From contig NZ_JAAKXW010000002.1 of assembly GCF_011752045.1 (NCBI RefSeq), positions 310,001 to 374,000 on the forward strand: DNA of 64,000 nt, given 5' to 3'. Positions 24,589 to 33,749 of this stretch are shown piece after piece (positions within the stretch are counted from its first letter, which is position 1; every line of letters starts with the position of its first letter). This stretch comes from Microbacterium hydrocarbonoxydans. Its GTDB lineage: Bacteria; Actinomycetota; Actinomycetes; Actinomycetales; Microbacteriaceae. The notes below the pieces were generated by a model. It ran no database searches. It was not told where the DNA came from and saw only the letters and a program-made list of their open reading frames with translations. Made by a program: the position numbers and the translations under genes.

Positions 24589-25401
24589 ATGGCTCAGAGA
24601 GACGACATCGAATGCTGGCTGACCGACATGGACGGCGTGCTCGTCCATGAGAACGACGCCATCCCCGGGGCATCCGAGCTGCTCGCCGGCTGGGAGAGCG
24701 CCGGCATCCCCTACCTGGTGCTGACCAACAACTCGATCTTCACCGCGCGCGACCTCTCCGCGCGCCTGCGCACCAGCGGGTTGCACGTGCCGGAGGAGCG
24801 CATCTGGACCTCCGCGCTCGCGACGGCCGACTTCCTCAAGCAGCAGCTCCCCGGCGGCTCCGCGTTCGTGATCGGAGAGGCCGGCATCCTCACCGCGCTG
24901 CACGACGCCGGGTTCATCATGACCGAGACGAACCCCGACTTCGTGGTCGTCGGCGAGACCCGCAACTACTCCTTCGAGGCGATCACGAAGGCGATCCGGC
25001 TCATCAACGCCGGCGCGCGATTCATCGTCACGAACCCGGATGCCACCGGCCCGAGCGCCGACGGCCCCCTGCCCGCGACCGGCGCGATCGCGGCGCTCAT
25101 CACCAAGGCGACCGGCAAGGATCCGTACGTGGTCGGCAAGCCGAACCCGATGATGTTCCGCTCTGCGCTCAACAAGATCGGCGCGCACTCGAAGCGCACC
25201 GGCATGATCGGCGACCGCATGGACACCGACGTCGTCGCCGGCATCGAGGCGGGCCTGCACACCGTCCTCGTGCTCACCGGCATCAGCGACCAGGCGGAGA
25301 TCGAGAGGTATCCGTTCCGGCCGGACGAGATCGTGCAGTCGGTGGCCGATCTGCTGCCCCGCATCACCGACACCATCCCGACGGTCAAGACGAAGGGCTG
25401 A
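24589..25401 (+). CDS. HAD-IIA family hydrolase (NagD-like phosphatase)
   Basis: 270 residues. The HAD motifs are motif I WLTDMDGVLV (nucleophile Asp plus general acid Asp), motif II VLTNNS, a Lys in VVGKPNP and motif IV GDRMDTDVVAG. The type IIA cap sits between motifs II and III. Family members hydrolyse nucleotide or sugar phosphates; the substrate is unknown. A GTG lies two codons upstream, but the ATG at 24589 is preferred because TAGGCT (24577-24582) then sits exactly 6 nt upstream, as in other leaderless genes of this window. Confidence 0.9.
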   Translation: MAQRDDIECWLTDMDGVLVHENDAIPGASELLAGWESAGIPYLVLTNNSIFTARDLSARLRTSGLHVPEERIWTSALATADFLKQQLPGGSAFVIGEAGILTALHDAGFIMTETNPDFVVVGETRNYSFEAITKAIRLINAGARFIVTNPDATGPSADGPLPATGAIAALITKATGKDPYVVGKPNPMMFRSALNKIGAHSKRTGMIGDRMDTDVVAGIEAGLHTVLVLTGISDQAEIERYPFRPDEIVQSVADLLPRITDTIPTVKTKG

Positions 25402-25402
25402 G

Positions 25403-25972
25403 ATGGGCGTCCTCGACGACGGCGAGCGGATCACGGCCGCGGATGCCGCGACCTGGCGCTCCTGGCTCGAGGCGCACCACGAGCGAGCCGCCGGGGTGTG
25501 GCTGCTCAGCGTGCGCGGCGGGGCTGCGGAGGGCGTCGGCTACGAGGATGCGGTCCGGCAGGCCCTGTGCTTCGGCTGGATCGACGGCCCGGTGCGCACC
25601 TTCGACGACGGGACCGTCGGGCAGTGGTTCTCGCCGCGCCGGCCCTCCGGTGGCTGGGCGGCGACGAACAAGGCGCGCATCGCCGAGCTCGAGGCGGCGG
25701 GACAGCTGGCACCCGCCGGCATCCGAGCGATCGAGGCCGCGAAGGCGAACGGGTCGTGGACGGTGCTCGACGGCCCGGAGGCGGGCATCGAGCCTCCCGA
25801 GTTCGCGGCGGCGCTGGACGCGGTGCCCGCGGCCCGGCAGAACTGGGACGCGTTCCCGAAGTCGGTGAAGAAGCTCGGGCTCACGAGCATCGCGATGGCG
25901 AAGCGGCCGGAGACCCGCGCGGCGCGGATCGCGAAGATCGTGGCGGATGCCGCGGAGGGGAGGAGACCGTGA
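25403..25972 (+). CDS. YdeI/OmpD-associated family protein
   Basis: 189 residues. The N-terminal region EAHHERAAGVWLL, then YEDAVRQALCFGWIDG and RRPSGGWAATNKARIAEL, is the signature of the YdeI/OmpD-associated (bacteriocin-protection-like) family. The C-terminus has the family's NWDAFPKSVKK segment. The molecular function is unknown; despite the name there is no outer membrane here. It follows the phosphatase stop by 1 nt and overlaps the next small gene by GTGA, so all three form one unit. Confidence 0.88.
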   Translation: MGVLDDGERITAADAATWRSWLEAHHERAAGVWLLSVRGGAAEGVGYEDAVRQALCFGWIDGPVRTFDDGTVGQWFSPRRPSGGWAATNKARIAELEAAGQLAPAGIRAIEAAKANGSWTVLDGPEAGIEPPEFAAALDAVPAARQNWDAFPKSVKKLGLTSIAMAKRPETRAARIAKIVADAAEGRRP

Positions 25973-26133
25973 ACCAGTCCGACTGGCTGTTCCTGGTGCT
26001 GATCGCGATCACGTCGACGTCGCTGATCGTGTTCGTCGTGCAGTTCTTCCGCGGGCGGCGCGGCGGAGGCTCCGGCGACGACGGCCGCGCGGGCTGGTGG
26101 GAGGGCCCGTGGGACGAGGACCGCAAGCCCTGA
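25969..26133 (+). CDS. Small single-helix membrane protein
   Basis: 54 residues from a GTG that overlaps the previous stop (GTGA), with GGAGGAG-like purines before it (GGGGAGGAGACC). One membrane helix (about 5-25) is followed by RGRRGGGSGDDG and an acidic, Trp-rich end (GWWEGPWDEDRKP). No family recognised. The translational coupling and helix argue that it is real. Confidence 0.65.
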   Translation: MNQSDWLFLVLIAITSTSLIVFVVQFFRGRRGGGSGDDGRAGWWEGPWDEDRKP

Positions 26134-26148
26134 GTCGGGAGGCCGGGT

Positions 26149-27300
26149 TCAGCCGAGCGTCAGGCTCCGCAGCGCGGCGACCGGCTCCGGCAGCCTCAGC
26201 GGCCCCGCGCCGGGGGTGATCGTGCCCAGGATCCGCGGCTCCTGCGCCCCGGTGCCGCCCGGGATCACCGCGGGCACGCCATGCAGGGTGCACCAGCCGA
26301 TGAGGGCGAAGAGGATGGCCTCCTTGCTGTCAGCAGGAGCACCGAGCTCGTCGGCGAGCACGACCTCGACCCCGGGGAGCGCCGCACGCAGGCCCTCCAT
26401 GATCAGCGGGTTGTGACAGCCCCCGCCTGAGGCCGCGAGGAAGCCGATCCCGGCGGCGCGCACGTCCTGCGCGACGGTCCGCACGGTGAGCTCGGTGAGG
26501 GTGCGCACGAGGTCGGCGACGGCGAGGTCCCTCCCGGCGGTGTGCGCGCGCACGTAGTCGAGGTGGAAATGCTCCTTGCCCGTGCTCTTCGGCGCGGGGA
26601 GGGCGTAGTAGGGGTCGGCGAGGAGGGCCGCGAGGAGGTCCTCGTCGACCGCTCCGGTGCGGGCGATGGCGGCGTCGGCGTCGTAGCCGCGCTCGTTCAG
26701 CCCCTCCGCCACGACCACCGCGTCGACGAGGGCGTTCGCCGGTCCGATGTCGTAGGCGGAGAGCCCGTCGGGTCCGACCACGGTGATGTTCGCGATGCCA
26801 CCGAGGTTGACCGCCGCGGAGACGCCTGCACGGCCGCGGAGCAGCAGCTCGTCGAGGAACGACACCAGCGGCGCGCCGTGTCCGCCGGCCGCGATGTCGC
26901 GGATCCGCACGTCCGACACGACGGGTGCGCCGGTGCGCTCGGCGATCCAGGCCGGCTGGCCGATCTGCAGCGTGCCCCTGGCCTGCTCGCCATCCACCCA
27001 GTGGAACACCGTCTGGCCGTGCGAGCAGACGGCGTCGACCCCGCCGACCGCGGCTGCCGCGTTCGCGGCCACCTCGGCGAACGCCTGCCCGATCAGGGTG
27101 TCCAGCTCGCACACCTCCGCGAAGGTCGTCTGCGCGGGCGGGAGCGCGGCGACGAGCCGGGCGCGCAGCGCCGGATCGTACGGGATGCTGTCCTCGTGGA
27201 GCACGGTGCCGTGCACCGCGCCGTCGCTTTCGGTGAAGTCGACGACGGTGACGTCGATCCCGTCGTGCGAGGTGCCGGAGAGCAGGCCGAGAACGCGCAT
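26149..27300 (-). CDS. anmK: 1,6-anhydro-N-acetylmuramic acid kinase
   Basis: 383 residues. The ATP-binding motif [17 protein letters not shown] at the N-terminus is diagnostic for AnmK, and [18 protein letters not shown] and [11 protein letters not shown] are further family blocks. It phosphorylates and opens anhydroMurNAc released from peptidoglycan turnover, giving MurNAc-6-phosphate. The ATG at 27300 follows GGAAGGACGGAG; the frame is open further upstream into the ROK gene's antisense shadow. It is the last gene of the pyrE-ROK-anmK unit, 22 nt after the ROK stop. Confidence 0.93.
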   Translation of the reverse strand: MRVLGLLSGTSHDGIDVTVVDFTESDGAVHGTVLHEDSIPYDPALRARLVAALPPAQTTFAEVCELDTLIGQAFAEVAANAAAAVGGVDAVCSHGQTVFHWVDGEQARGTLQIGQPAWIAERTGAPVVSDVRIRDIAAGGHGAPLVSFLDELLLRGRAGVSAAVNLGGIANITVVGPDGLSAYDIGPANALVDAVVVAEGLNERGYDADAAIARTGAVDEDLLAALLADPYYALPAPKSTGKEHFHLDYVRAHTAGRDLAVADLVRTLTELTVRTVAQDVRAAGIGFLAASGGGCHNPLIMEGLRAALPGVEVVLADELGAPADSKEAILFALIGWCTLHGVPAVIPGGTGAQEPRILGTITPGAGPLRLPEPVAALRSLTLG

Positions 27301-27322
27301 CTCCGTCCTTCCGTCGAGGGTT

Positions 27323-28225
27323 TCAGCGCAGCACGAGGGCGGCGGCGCCGATGAGCGGGCCCTCGTCGCCGAGGCCGGAGCGGACCACGCGGGTGCGGCG
27401 GGAGTACTCGTGCGCGGCGCTCGCGGTGAGCGCCTGCTGCACGAGATCGATGTAGTCGGCGGAGACGCGGGAGAACCCGCCGCCGATCGCGACGACGTCG
27501 AGGTCGACGAGGGTGGCGGCATCCGCCAGCGCCTCCCCGACCGCCGTCGCCGAGCGCTCGATGGCGGCGCGGGCGACGGCGACGCCGGCCGCGGCATCCC
27601 GGGCGAGGTCCTCGCCGGTGGCGCCGGTCCAGCCCTGCTGCTGCGCCCAGGCGGCGCTCGCGGGGCCGGAGGCGATCTCCTCCAGCGTCAGCCCGCCCTC
27701 GCGGCGGACCTGCCCGAGGTGACCCGCGTTGCCGGTGGCTCCGGGGATGTACGCCCCGTTGACGACGAAGCCGCCGCCGACGCCCGTGGAGACGACGATG
27801 GAGAGCGAGGCGCCGGCATCCTGCGTGGCACCCAGCCAGGACTCGGCGAGCGCGAGCGCGCCGCCGTCGTGACCGAGGACGGTGCGGACCTCGCGGCCGA
27901 GCACGGCGGATGCCGCGGCCCGGACAGACTCGACGAGGCCGAAGCCGCACGCCTGCGGCATGTTCACGGGCATGATCGTGCCGGCAGTCCTGTCGACGGG
28001 GCCGGCGCTGCCGATGCCCGCTCCGACGAGCTCGGCGTCGGCGGGGAGGGCGGCGAGGGCGTGCTCGACGATCGCCCGCACGGCGGCGTCGAGCGAGTCG
28101 AGGGTGGCTTCGCGCCCCGTCGCCTGACGGCTGCGGCTGCCCGGGACGAGGGCGCCGTCGGCGCCGACGAGCGCGGCCTCCATCTTGGTGCCGCCGACGT
28201 CGACGGCGAGGGCGAGGCGGGTCAC
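27323..28225 (-). CDS. ROK-family sugar kinase
   Basis: 300 residues. The phosphate-1 ATP motif [14 protein letters not shown] starts the protein, and [20 protein letters not shown] and VVAIGGGFS follow. The ROK zinc-finger (usually CXCGXXGCXE) is missing: the region reads [15 protein letters not shown], so no Cys ligand is present. ROK kinases phosphorylate glucose, GlcNAc or similar sugars. The operon with anmK makes an amino-sugar recycling role plausible. The GTG start overlaps the pyrE stop (GTGA). Confidence 0.88.
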   Translation of the reverse strand: MTRLALAVDVGGTKMEAALVGADGALVPGSRSRQATGREATLDSLDAAVRAIVEHALAALPADAELVGAGIGSAGPVDRTAGTIMPVNMPQACGFGLVESVRAAASAVLGREVRTVLGHDGGALALAESWLGATQDAGASLSIVVSTGVGGGFVVNGAYIPGATGNAGHLGQVRREGGLTLEEIASGPASAAWAQQQGWTGATGEDLARDAAAGVAVARAAIERSATAVGEALADAATLVDLDVVAIGGGFSRVSADYIDLVQQALTASAAHEYSRRTRVVRSGLGDEGPLIGAAALVLR

Positions 28226-28782
28226 TGCGGGTCGAGGCCCAGGTCGTCGAGGTCGAAGGCGGCGCGCCACTCGAGTCCCTCGGCTTCGATCGCGGCCTGC
28301 GCCCCGGTCTTGCGGTCGACGATCACGGCGACGGCCACGATCTCGGCACCCTCCTTGCGCAGCGCCTCGACGGCCTTGAGCGCGGACTGGCCGGTGGTCG
28401 AGGTGTCCTCCAGGACCACGACGCGCTTGCCCTTGACGTCGGCGCCCTCGATCTGACGGCCGCGACCGTGGTCCTTGGGCTCCTTGCGCACGACGAAGGC
28501 GTCGAGCGGCCGGTCGGTGGCGACCGAGGCGTGCATCACCGAGTTCGCGATCGGGTCGGCGCCGAGGGTGAGGCCGCCGACGGCGACGACGTCGAGATCG
28601 GCGATGAGGTCGAGCATGATGCGGCCGATGGCGGGGGCGGCGCGGTGATCGAGGGTGAGCTTGCGCATGTCGACGTAGTACGTCGCCTTCTTGCCGCTGG
28701 AAAGGGTGAAGTCTCCGTGGAACACCGCCTCGCCCTTGATCAGGTCGAGGAGGTTCTGACGGTCTGCGTCGAGTGCGGTCAC
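28222..28782 (-). CDS. pyrE: Orotate phosphoribosyltransferase
   Basis: 186 residues. The PRPP-binding motif is VVVLEDTSTTGQSALKAV, and the N-terminal block EAVFHGDFTLSSGKKATYYVDMRK is typical of PyrE. It joins orotate and PRPP to form OMP in de novo pyrimidine synthesis. The frame is open upstream, but the GTG at 28782 is preferred because TACACT (28795-28790 on the minus strand) lies 7 nt before it and the family N-terminus fits. It leads an operon with the ROK kinase and anmK, linking pyrimidine and amino-sugar salvage genes only by position. Confidence 0.93.
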   Translation of the reverse strand: MTALDADRQNLLDLIKGEAVFHGDFTLSSGKKATYYVDMRKLTLDHRAAPAIGRIMLDLIADLDVVAVGGLTLGADPIANSVMHASVATDRPLDAFVVRKEPKDHGRGRQIEGADVKGKRVVVLEDTSTTGQSALKAVEALRKEGAEIVAVAVIVDRKTGAQAAIEAEGLEWRAAFDLDDLGLDPQ

Positions 28783-28816
28783 GGCATCCAGTGTAGAAGG
28801 CGCGTGAAAGGCACGC

Positions 28817-28845
28817 TGGACCTCGTCGAGCATTTGTCATATGAT
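28817..28845 (+). promoter_or_regulatory. Promoter of glcG-glcB and AT-rich leader
   Basis: TGGACC (28817-28822), a 17-nt spacer and TATGAT (28840-28845) form a good sigma-70-type promoter. The leader that follows (28850-28932) is unusually AT-rich for this genome and contains TAATTA flanked by GCGAGAG and TTCGC, a possible operator. The promoter is divergent from pyrE. Confidence 0.5.
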
Positions 28846-28932
28846 TCCGTCATGCGAGAGTAATTATTCGCTATGTGAATTTCCGAGATGACCGCCTGCA
28901 TGACCCCGACCTGCACGAGAAGAGGAGACAGC

Positions 28933-29367
28933 ATGTCTACCCACCGCCAGATCGTCGCCATCACCTACGAGACGGCCGCCCGTGCCGTCGCGGTCGCCAT
29001 GGAGGTGGGAGAGCAGCACGGCGTGAAGACCGTCGTCTCCGTCGCCGACCCGTCGATGACCCTCATCGCCTACGGCATGGCCGACGGCGCCACCCCGCAC
29101 AGCGCCGAGACCAGCAGGCGCAAGGCCGCGACCTCGGCCTCGACCCGCCGCCGCACCGGCCTCATCCCCGAAGCGCTCTCGACCGCCCTGCCGCTCGGCA
29201 CGGGCGGCGCCCTCACCACCATCGACGGAGGCGTGCCGATAGTCTTCGGCGATACGCACGTCGGCGGGCTCGGCGTGGCAGGCGGCAGCCCGGCGCAGGA
29301 TGCCGAGATCGCCCTGAAGACTCTGAAGCGCCTCGGCGCGAACACCGTCGGATTCGAACAGCAGTAA
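28933..29367 (+). CDS. GlcG/HbpS-family heme-binding-like protein
   Basis: 144 residues of the GlcG/HbpS (DUF336) family, a small alpha/beta fold with [23 protein letters not shown] as the signature end. The function is unsettled; some relatives bind heme or cobalamin and many sit in glycolate/glyoxylate operons. The ATG at 28933 has GAGAAGAGGAG upstream. It is followed 11 nt later by malate synthase G, giving the same glcG-glcB association seen in the E. coli glc locus. Confidence 0.88.
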   Translation: MSTHRQIVAITYETAARAVAVAMEVGEQHGVKTVVSVADPSMTLIAYGMADGATPHSAETSRRKAATSASTRRRTGLIPEALSTALPLGTGGALTTIDGGVPIVFGDTHVGGLGVAGGSPAQDAEIALKTLKRLGANTVGFEQQ

Positions 29368-29378
29368 GGAATGGAACT

Positions 29379-31559
29379 ATGACCTCGTATCTCTCCCGCG
29401 CCGACCTCTCGGTGGCCGCGCCGATCGTCGAGTTCGCCGAAGCGGCGCTCGCCGATTCCGGGCGCGACGTCGACGCGTTCTGGTCCGGGGCGAGTGCGAT
29501 CATCCACGACCTCGTCCCCCGCAACGCCGCCCTTCTCGCGAAGCGCGACGAGCTCCAGCAGCGCATCGACGAGTACCATCGCGCGAACCCGGGCACGCCC
29601 GATCGCGATGCCTACCGGGCCCTGCTCACCGAGATCGGCTACCTGGTGCCGACGCCCGAGCAGGTCGCCGTCACCACCGAGAACGTCGACCCCGAGATCG
29701 CGACCATGGCCGGCCCGCAGCTCGTCGTGCCGCTGCTCAACGCCCGCTTCGCGCTGAACGCCGCGAACGCGCGCTGGGGATCCCTCTACGACGCCCTGTA
29801 CGGCACCGACGCGATCAGTCAGGAGGGCGAGCTCGCCCCTGGCCGCGAGTTCAACTTCGCCCGCGCCGCCGAGGTCGTCGCCTGGGGCCGTGAGTTCCTC
29901 GACGAGATCGCCCCGCTGACCGAGGGCTCGCACACCGCGGCGACCGCGTACCGGGTCGACGCCGACGGCCTCGTCATCGACACCGCCGACGGCGAGCGCC
30001 GCCTCAAGACCGCCGAGAGCTTCGTCGGGTACACCGGCGAGGCGGATGCTCCCTCCGCCGTGCTGCTCGTGCACAACGGCCTGCACGCCGAGATCCTCAT
30101 CGACCGCGCCGGACGGATCGGATCGACGGATGCCGCCGGCGTCCAGGACATCATCCTCGAGTCCGCGCTCACCGCGATCCTCGACCTCGAGGACTCCGTG
30201 GCCGCGGTGGACGGCGACGACAAGGCCCTCGGCTACCGCAACTGGCGCGGCTTCATGGACGGCACCCTCACCGAGACGGTGACCAAGGGCGACCGCACGT
30301 TCGAGCGTCGCCTCGCCGCCGACCGCACCTACACGACGGCGGACGGCAGCGAGATCACGCTTCCCGGCCGCGCCGTGCTGTTCATCCGCAACGTCGGCCA
30401 CCTGATGCGCACCGACGCCGTGCTCGACCGCGACGGCGGGGAGATCTTCGAGGGCATCCTCGACGCGATCATGACCACACTGGGCTCCCTGCCCGAGCTC
30501 GAGGGCCCGGACGCCGGCCGCAACTCGCGCACCGGCTCGATGTACATCGTGAAGCCGAAGATGCACGGCCCGGAGGAGGTCGCCTTCGCCGCCGAGCTGT
30601 TCGGCCGCGTCGAGGAGCTCCTCGGGCTCCCCGCCCGCACCATGAAGGTCGGGATCATGGACGAGGAGCGCCGCACCTCGGCCAACCTCGCCGCCAGCAT
30701 CGCCGCGGCATCCGACCGCGTCGTCTTCATCAACACCGGCTTCCTGGACCGCACCGGCGACGAGATCCACACCTCGCTGCACGCCGGCCCGTTCCTGCCG
30801 AAGGCCGCGATCAAGGCGCAGCCGTTCATGAAGGCCTACGAGGACCGCAACGTCGCCATCGGCCTCGCCGCCGGTCTCGACGGCCGTGCCCAGATCGGCA
30901 AGGGCATGTGGGCGGAGCCCGACCTCATGCACGACATGCTCCAGAAGAAGATCGCGCACCCGCAGTCCGGCGCCTCCACCGCGTGGGTGCCGTCGCCGAC
31001 CGCAGCGACGCTGCACGCCCTGCACTACCACCAGGTCGACCCCTTCGCCGTTCGCGCCACCCTCCCTGCCGTCGGCGACGAGGCCCTGGACGCGCTGCTG
31101 GTGCCGCCGCTGGCCGGCGAGGGCGACCTGACTCCGGAGATCGTCGCGGAGGAGATCGACAACAACGTGCAGTCGATCCTCGGCTACGTGGTGCGCTGGA
31201 TCGACCAGGGCGTCGGCGTCTCGAAGGTGCCGGACATCAACGGCGTCGGTCTCATGGAGGACCGCGCCACCCTGCGCATCTCCAGCCAGCTGCTGGCGAA
31301 CTGGCTCGAGCACGGCGTGATCACCGTCGAGCAGATCGATGACAGCCTGCGCCGCCTCGCTCCGGTCGTCGACGAGCAGAACGCCGGCGATCCGAACTAC
31401 GAGCCGCTCGCCTTCCCCGAGGGCGGCGAGCCCGGCATCGCCTACACGGCCGCCCGCCGCCTCATCCTCGAGGGTGCAGCGCAGCCGAGCGGCTACACCG
31501 AGCCGCTGCTGCACGGCCTGCGCCGCGAGAAGAAGGCCGAGCAGACCGCCAAGGCCTAA
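29379..31559 (+). CDS. glcB: Malate synthase G
   Basis: 726 residues, the usual length for isoform G. Visible family blocks include [19 protein letters not shown] near the N-terminus, [47 protein letters not shown] and the catalytic-loop region [13 protein letters not shown]. The enzyme condenses glyoxylate with acetyl-CoA to malate, letting cells grow on glycolate, allantoin-derived glyoxylate or C2 units. It is preceded by AAGGAATGGAAC and cotranscribed with the GlcG-type gene. A strong hairpin follows. Confidence 0.95.
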   Translation: MTSYLSRADLSVAAPIVEFAEAALADSGRDVDAFWSGASAIIHDLVPRNAALLAKRDELQQRIDEYHRANPGTPDRDAYRALLTEIGYLVPTPEQVAVTTENVDPEIATMAGPQLVVPLLNARFALNAANARWGSLYDALYGTDAISQEGELAPGREFNFARAAEVVAWGREFLDEIAPLTEGSHTAATAYRVDADGLVIDTADGERRLKTAESFVGYTGEADAPSAVLLVHNGLHAEILIDRAGRIGSTDAAGVQDIILESALTAILDLEDSVAAVDGDDKALGYRNWRGFMDGTLTETVTKGDRTFERRLAADRTYTTADGSEITLPGRAVLFIRNVGHLMRTDAVLDRDGGEIFEGILDAIMTTLGSLPELEGPDAGRNSRTGSMYIVKPKMHGPEEVAFAAELFGRVEELLGLPARTMKVGIMDEERRTSANLAASIAAASDRVVFINTGFLDRTGDEIHTSLHAGPFLPKAAIKAQPFMKAYEDRNVAIGLAAGLDGRAQIGKGMWAEPDLMHDMLQKKIAHPQSGASTAWVPSPTAATLHALHYHQVDPFAVRATLPAVGDEALDALLVPPLAGEGDLTPEIVAEEIDNNVQSILGYVVRWIDQGVGVSKVPDINGVGLMEDRATLRISSQLLANWLEHGVITVEQIDDSLRRLAPVVDEQNAGDPNYEPLAFPEGGEPGIAYTAARRLILEGAAQPSGYTEPLLHGLRREKKAEQTAKA

Positions 31560-31584
31560 ATCTCGGCTCTTCGACCTCAGAATC

Positions 31585-31629
31585 GCGCTTCCCTCGCAGG
31601 AATCTTCCGGATTCGTGCGAGGGAAGCGC
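31585..31629. terminator. Long bidirectional terminator-like hairpin
   Basis: GCGCTTCCCTCGCA (31585-31598) and TGCGAGGGAAGCGC (31616-31629) pair perfectly over 14 bp, and GAATC/GATTC (31600-31604 and 31610-31614) extends the stem inward past a mismatch, leaving the loop TTCCG. It sits between convergent glcB and the oxidase gene and probably serves both. Confidence 0.75.
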
Positions 31630-31670
31630 GTCTCTGCGATCGGGGCGCGGTGCAGTCCCCGGGGTCTGGA

Positions 31671-32774
31671 TCAGATTCCGGATGCCGGTCGCGGGGCCGT
31701 CGCATCCAGCATCCGGATGCTCTCGCCGAGTACGCTCCTGGCGAGGAGGTCGCCGAGCAGAGGGCCCATCGTGAGCCCGCCGGCGCCGTAGCCGGTGGCG
31801 ACGAAGAGCCCCGGCATGCCGGGCACCGCGCCGACCACGGGCGTGCCTCCGTCGGCGAGCGGCCGCAGTCCGACGCGCGTCTCGATGACCGTGGCGTCGG
31901 CGAGCCCCGGCGCCACCGACAGCGCATCCCGCAGCACCTCGAGCTGACCCTGCGCGGTGACGCGCGCGTCGAACCCGGCCTCGCTCTCCCTGGTCGCGCC
32001 GACGGCGACGCGGCCGTGATCGAAGGCGACGAGGTAATGATGCGAGAGCGGGAACACGCTCGGCCAGGCCGCGGTGTCCACACCCTCGACGCGCAGGTGC
32101 GTGATCTGGCCGCGCTGCGGCTGCACGGGGATGTCCAGCCCGAGGCCGGTGAACAGGGCATGCGTCCACGCGCCGGTCGCCACGACGACCGCATCCGCCG
32201 AGAGGGTCTCCCCGTCGACGACGACCTCGGTGTCACCGCGGAGCGCCGCCGCTCCGCCGCGCACCGTTCCGCCGAGGGCGCGGCCGGCGGCGATCAGCGC
32301 GTCGCAGAGCGTCCGCCCGTCGACGCGACCGCCGCCCTCCACGAGGAGCGCGTCCAGTCCCTCGGCGAGCGGCGGGAAGAGCTCACGGGCGCGGGCGCCT
32401 CCGATCCGCTCGACCCGGCCCATCGCCTCCCCGTGCTCGGCACGGCGGTCTTCGAGGAGCGCCTCCGCCGCGTCGAGCTCCGCCGGGTCGCGGTGCACGA
32501 TGAGTCCGCCGGAGCGGCGGTAGTCGGTGCGGGTGATCCCGGCAGCGGCGAGCTGCGACAGGAGCTCCGGATAGTACGCGGCGCCGGCCATGTAGAGGTC
32601 GACGTAAGCGCCGGTCGCGCTCGAAGACCAGGGCTGGATGATCCCCGCGCTCGCGGCTGTCGCCTGGCCCGCCGCGCCGTCGTCGACGAGCGTGACGTCC
32701 GCGCCGCGGCGCGCGAGTGCGAAGAAGACGGCGGCCCCGGCGATGCCGGCCCCGATGACGATGACTCTCTGCAC
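31671..32774 (-). CDS. FAD-dependent glycine/D-amino-acid oxidase family protein
   Basis: 367 residues of the DAO superfamily. The N-terminal Rossmann motif is VIVIGAGIAGAAVFFALARRG. VVVATGAWTHAL and the C-terminal ATGYGAGGLTMGPLLG complete the FAD fold. Family members oxidise glycine, sarcosine or D-amino acids (ThiO, SoxB, DadA types); the substrate is uncertain. The GTG at 32774 is chosen because the Rossmann fold begins there and AGAGGAG sits about 6 nt upstream. Nearby glcB could use glyoxylate made from glycine, but this is inference. Confidence 0.88.
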   Translation of the reverse strand: MQRVIVIGAGIAGAAVFFALARRGADVTLVDDGAAGQATAASAGIIQPWSSSATGAYVDLYMAGAAYYPELLSQLAAAGITRTDYRRSGGLIVHRDPAELDAAEALLEDRRAEHGEAMGRVERIGGARARELFPPLAEGLDALLVEGGGRVDGRTLCDALIAAGRALGGTVRGGAAALRGDTEVVVDGETLSADAVVVATGAWTHALFTGLGLDIPVQPQRGQITHLRVEGVDTAAWPSVFPLSHHYLVAFDHGRVAVGATRESEAGFDARVTAQGQLEVLRDALSVAPGLADATVIETRVGLRPLADGGTPVVGAVPGMPGLFVATGYGAGGLTMGPLLGDLLARSVLGESIRMLDATAPRPASGI

Positions 32775-32866
32775 GTGCGCTCCTCTCGACCGGCGGTCGG
32801 CCCCATTCTGGCGGAGGGGGCCGACGCCCGGCATCCGGTGTCCGCACCCGCCTCTAGGCTGGACTC

Positions 32867-33712
32867 ATGCGCTTGGCCACCTGGAACGTCAACTCCATCC
32901 GCACCCGTGTCGCCCGCACCGTCGAGTTCGCCGTCCGCGAGGACGTCGATGTGCTGGCGATGCAGGAGATCAAGTGCAAGCCGGAGCAGTTCCCGTACGG
33001 CCCGTTCGAGGAGGCCGGCTATCACGTCGAGGTGCACGGCCTGAACCAGTGGAACGGCGTCGCCATCGCGAGCCGCCTGCCCATCACCGACGTGCAGACC
33101 TCGTTCGCCGGCATGCCCGGCTTCGCGAAGGGGCACGAGGGGCCGGATGCTCCGCTCGAGGCGCGCGCTCTCGGCGTGATCGTCGACGGCGTGCGGGTGT
33201 GGAGCCTGTACGTGCCCAACGGCCGCTCGCTCGACGACCCGCACCTGGCCTACAAGCTGCACTGGCTCGAGGAGCTGAAGAAGTCGACGGCCGCGGAGCT
33301 CTCGGCGAACCCGGAGCTGCCGCTCGCGCTCGTCGGCGACTTCAACATCATCCCGTTCGACCACGACAACGGCGACCCCGACATCGTGGTCGGCCGCTCC
33401 ACCCACGTCTCCCCGCAGGAGCGCGCCGCGTTCTTCGCCCTCGCCGATGCCGGCGTCAGCGACGTCGTGCGCCCGCTGCTGCCGGAGGGCTACACCTACT
33501 GGGACTACCAGCGCCTGAAGTTCCCCCGTAACGAGGGCATCCGCATCGACTTCATCCTCGGGTCGCGCACGCTGGCGGATGCCGTCACCGGCGCGTCCAT
33601 CCACCGCGACGAGCGCAAGGGCGAGCAGCCCAGCGACCACGTCCCTGTGGTCGTCGACCTCGATTTCGGCTCGGCCGCAGAGGACGACGACCTGCCGATG
33701 ATCTTCTCCTGA
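32867..33712 (+). CDS. xthA: Exodeoxyribonuclease III (AP endonuclease)
   Basis: 281 residues. Endonuclease/exonuclease/phosphatase family with TWNVNSIRTR at the N-terminus, MQEIKCKPEQFP (metal Glu), LVGDFNIIPFD (Asp/Asn catalytic pair), RIDFILGS and the terminal SDHVPVVVDL His. It cuts DNA at abasic sites and trims 3' ends in base-excision repair. TAGGCT (32855-32860) lies exactly 6 nt before the ATG, predicting a leaderless message. The acidic C-terminal tail (SAAEDDDLP) is variable in the family. Confidence 0.95.
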   Translation: MRLATWNVNSIRTRVARTVEFAVREDVDVLAMQEIKCKPEQFPYGPFEEAGYHVEVHGLNQWNGVAIASRLPITDVQTSFAGMPGFAKGHEGPDAPLEARALGVIVDGVRVWSLYVPNGRSLDDPHLAYKLHWLEELKKSTAAELSANPELPLALVGDFNIIPFDHDNGDPDIVVGRSTHVSPQERAAFFALADAGVSDVVRPLLPEGYTYWDYQRLKFPRNEGIRIDFILGSRTLADAVTGASIHRDERKGEQPSDHVPVVVDLDFGSAAEDDDLPMIFS

Positions 33713-33749
33713 CCGGCTTCCGGTCATTGAGCGAGCGGAGCGAGACGAA
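33711..33749. repeat. Hairpin and GAGCGAGCGGAGCGAGACGAA intergenic element
   Basis: GACCGG-CTT-CCGGTC (33711-33725) forms a hairpin that includes the xthA stop region. It runs into CATTGAGCGAGCGGAGCGAG followed by ACGAA, directly abutting the next ATG. The GAGCGAGC-GAGCGAG element resembles a short interspersed repeat I recall from Microbacteriaceae genomes. Only one copy occurs in this window. Confidence 0.5.

Noticed and set aside
24430..25434. Minus-strand frame containing ACVV repeats
   Set aside because: It is antisense to the HAD phosphatase; the repeats are real DNA repeats but a coding role is not supported.
29070..31514. Very long open frame antisense to malate synthase G
   Set aside because: Long antisense frames are expected in GC-rich DNA with strong third-position bias; the protein is rich in Arg/Gly/Ala/Val and matches no fold, while the sense frame encodes GlcB motifs throughout.
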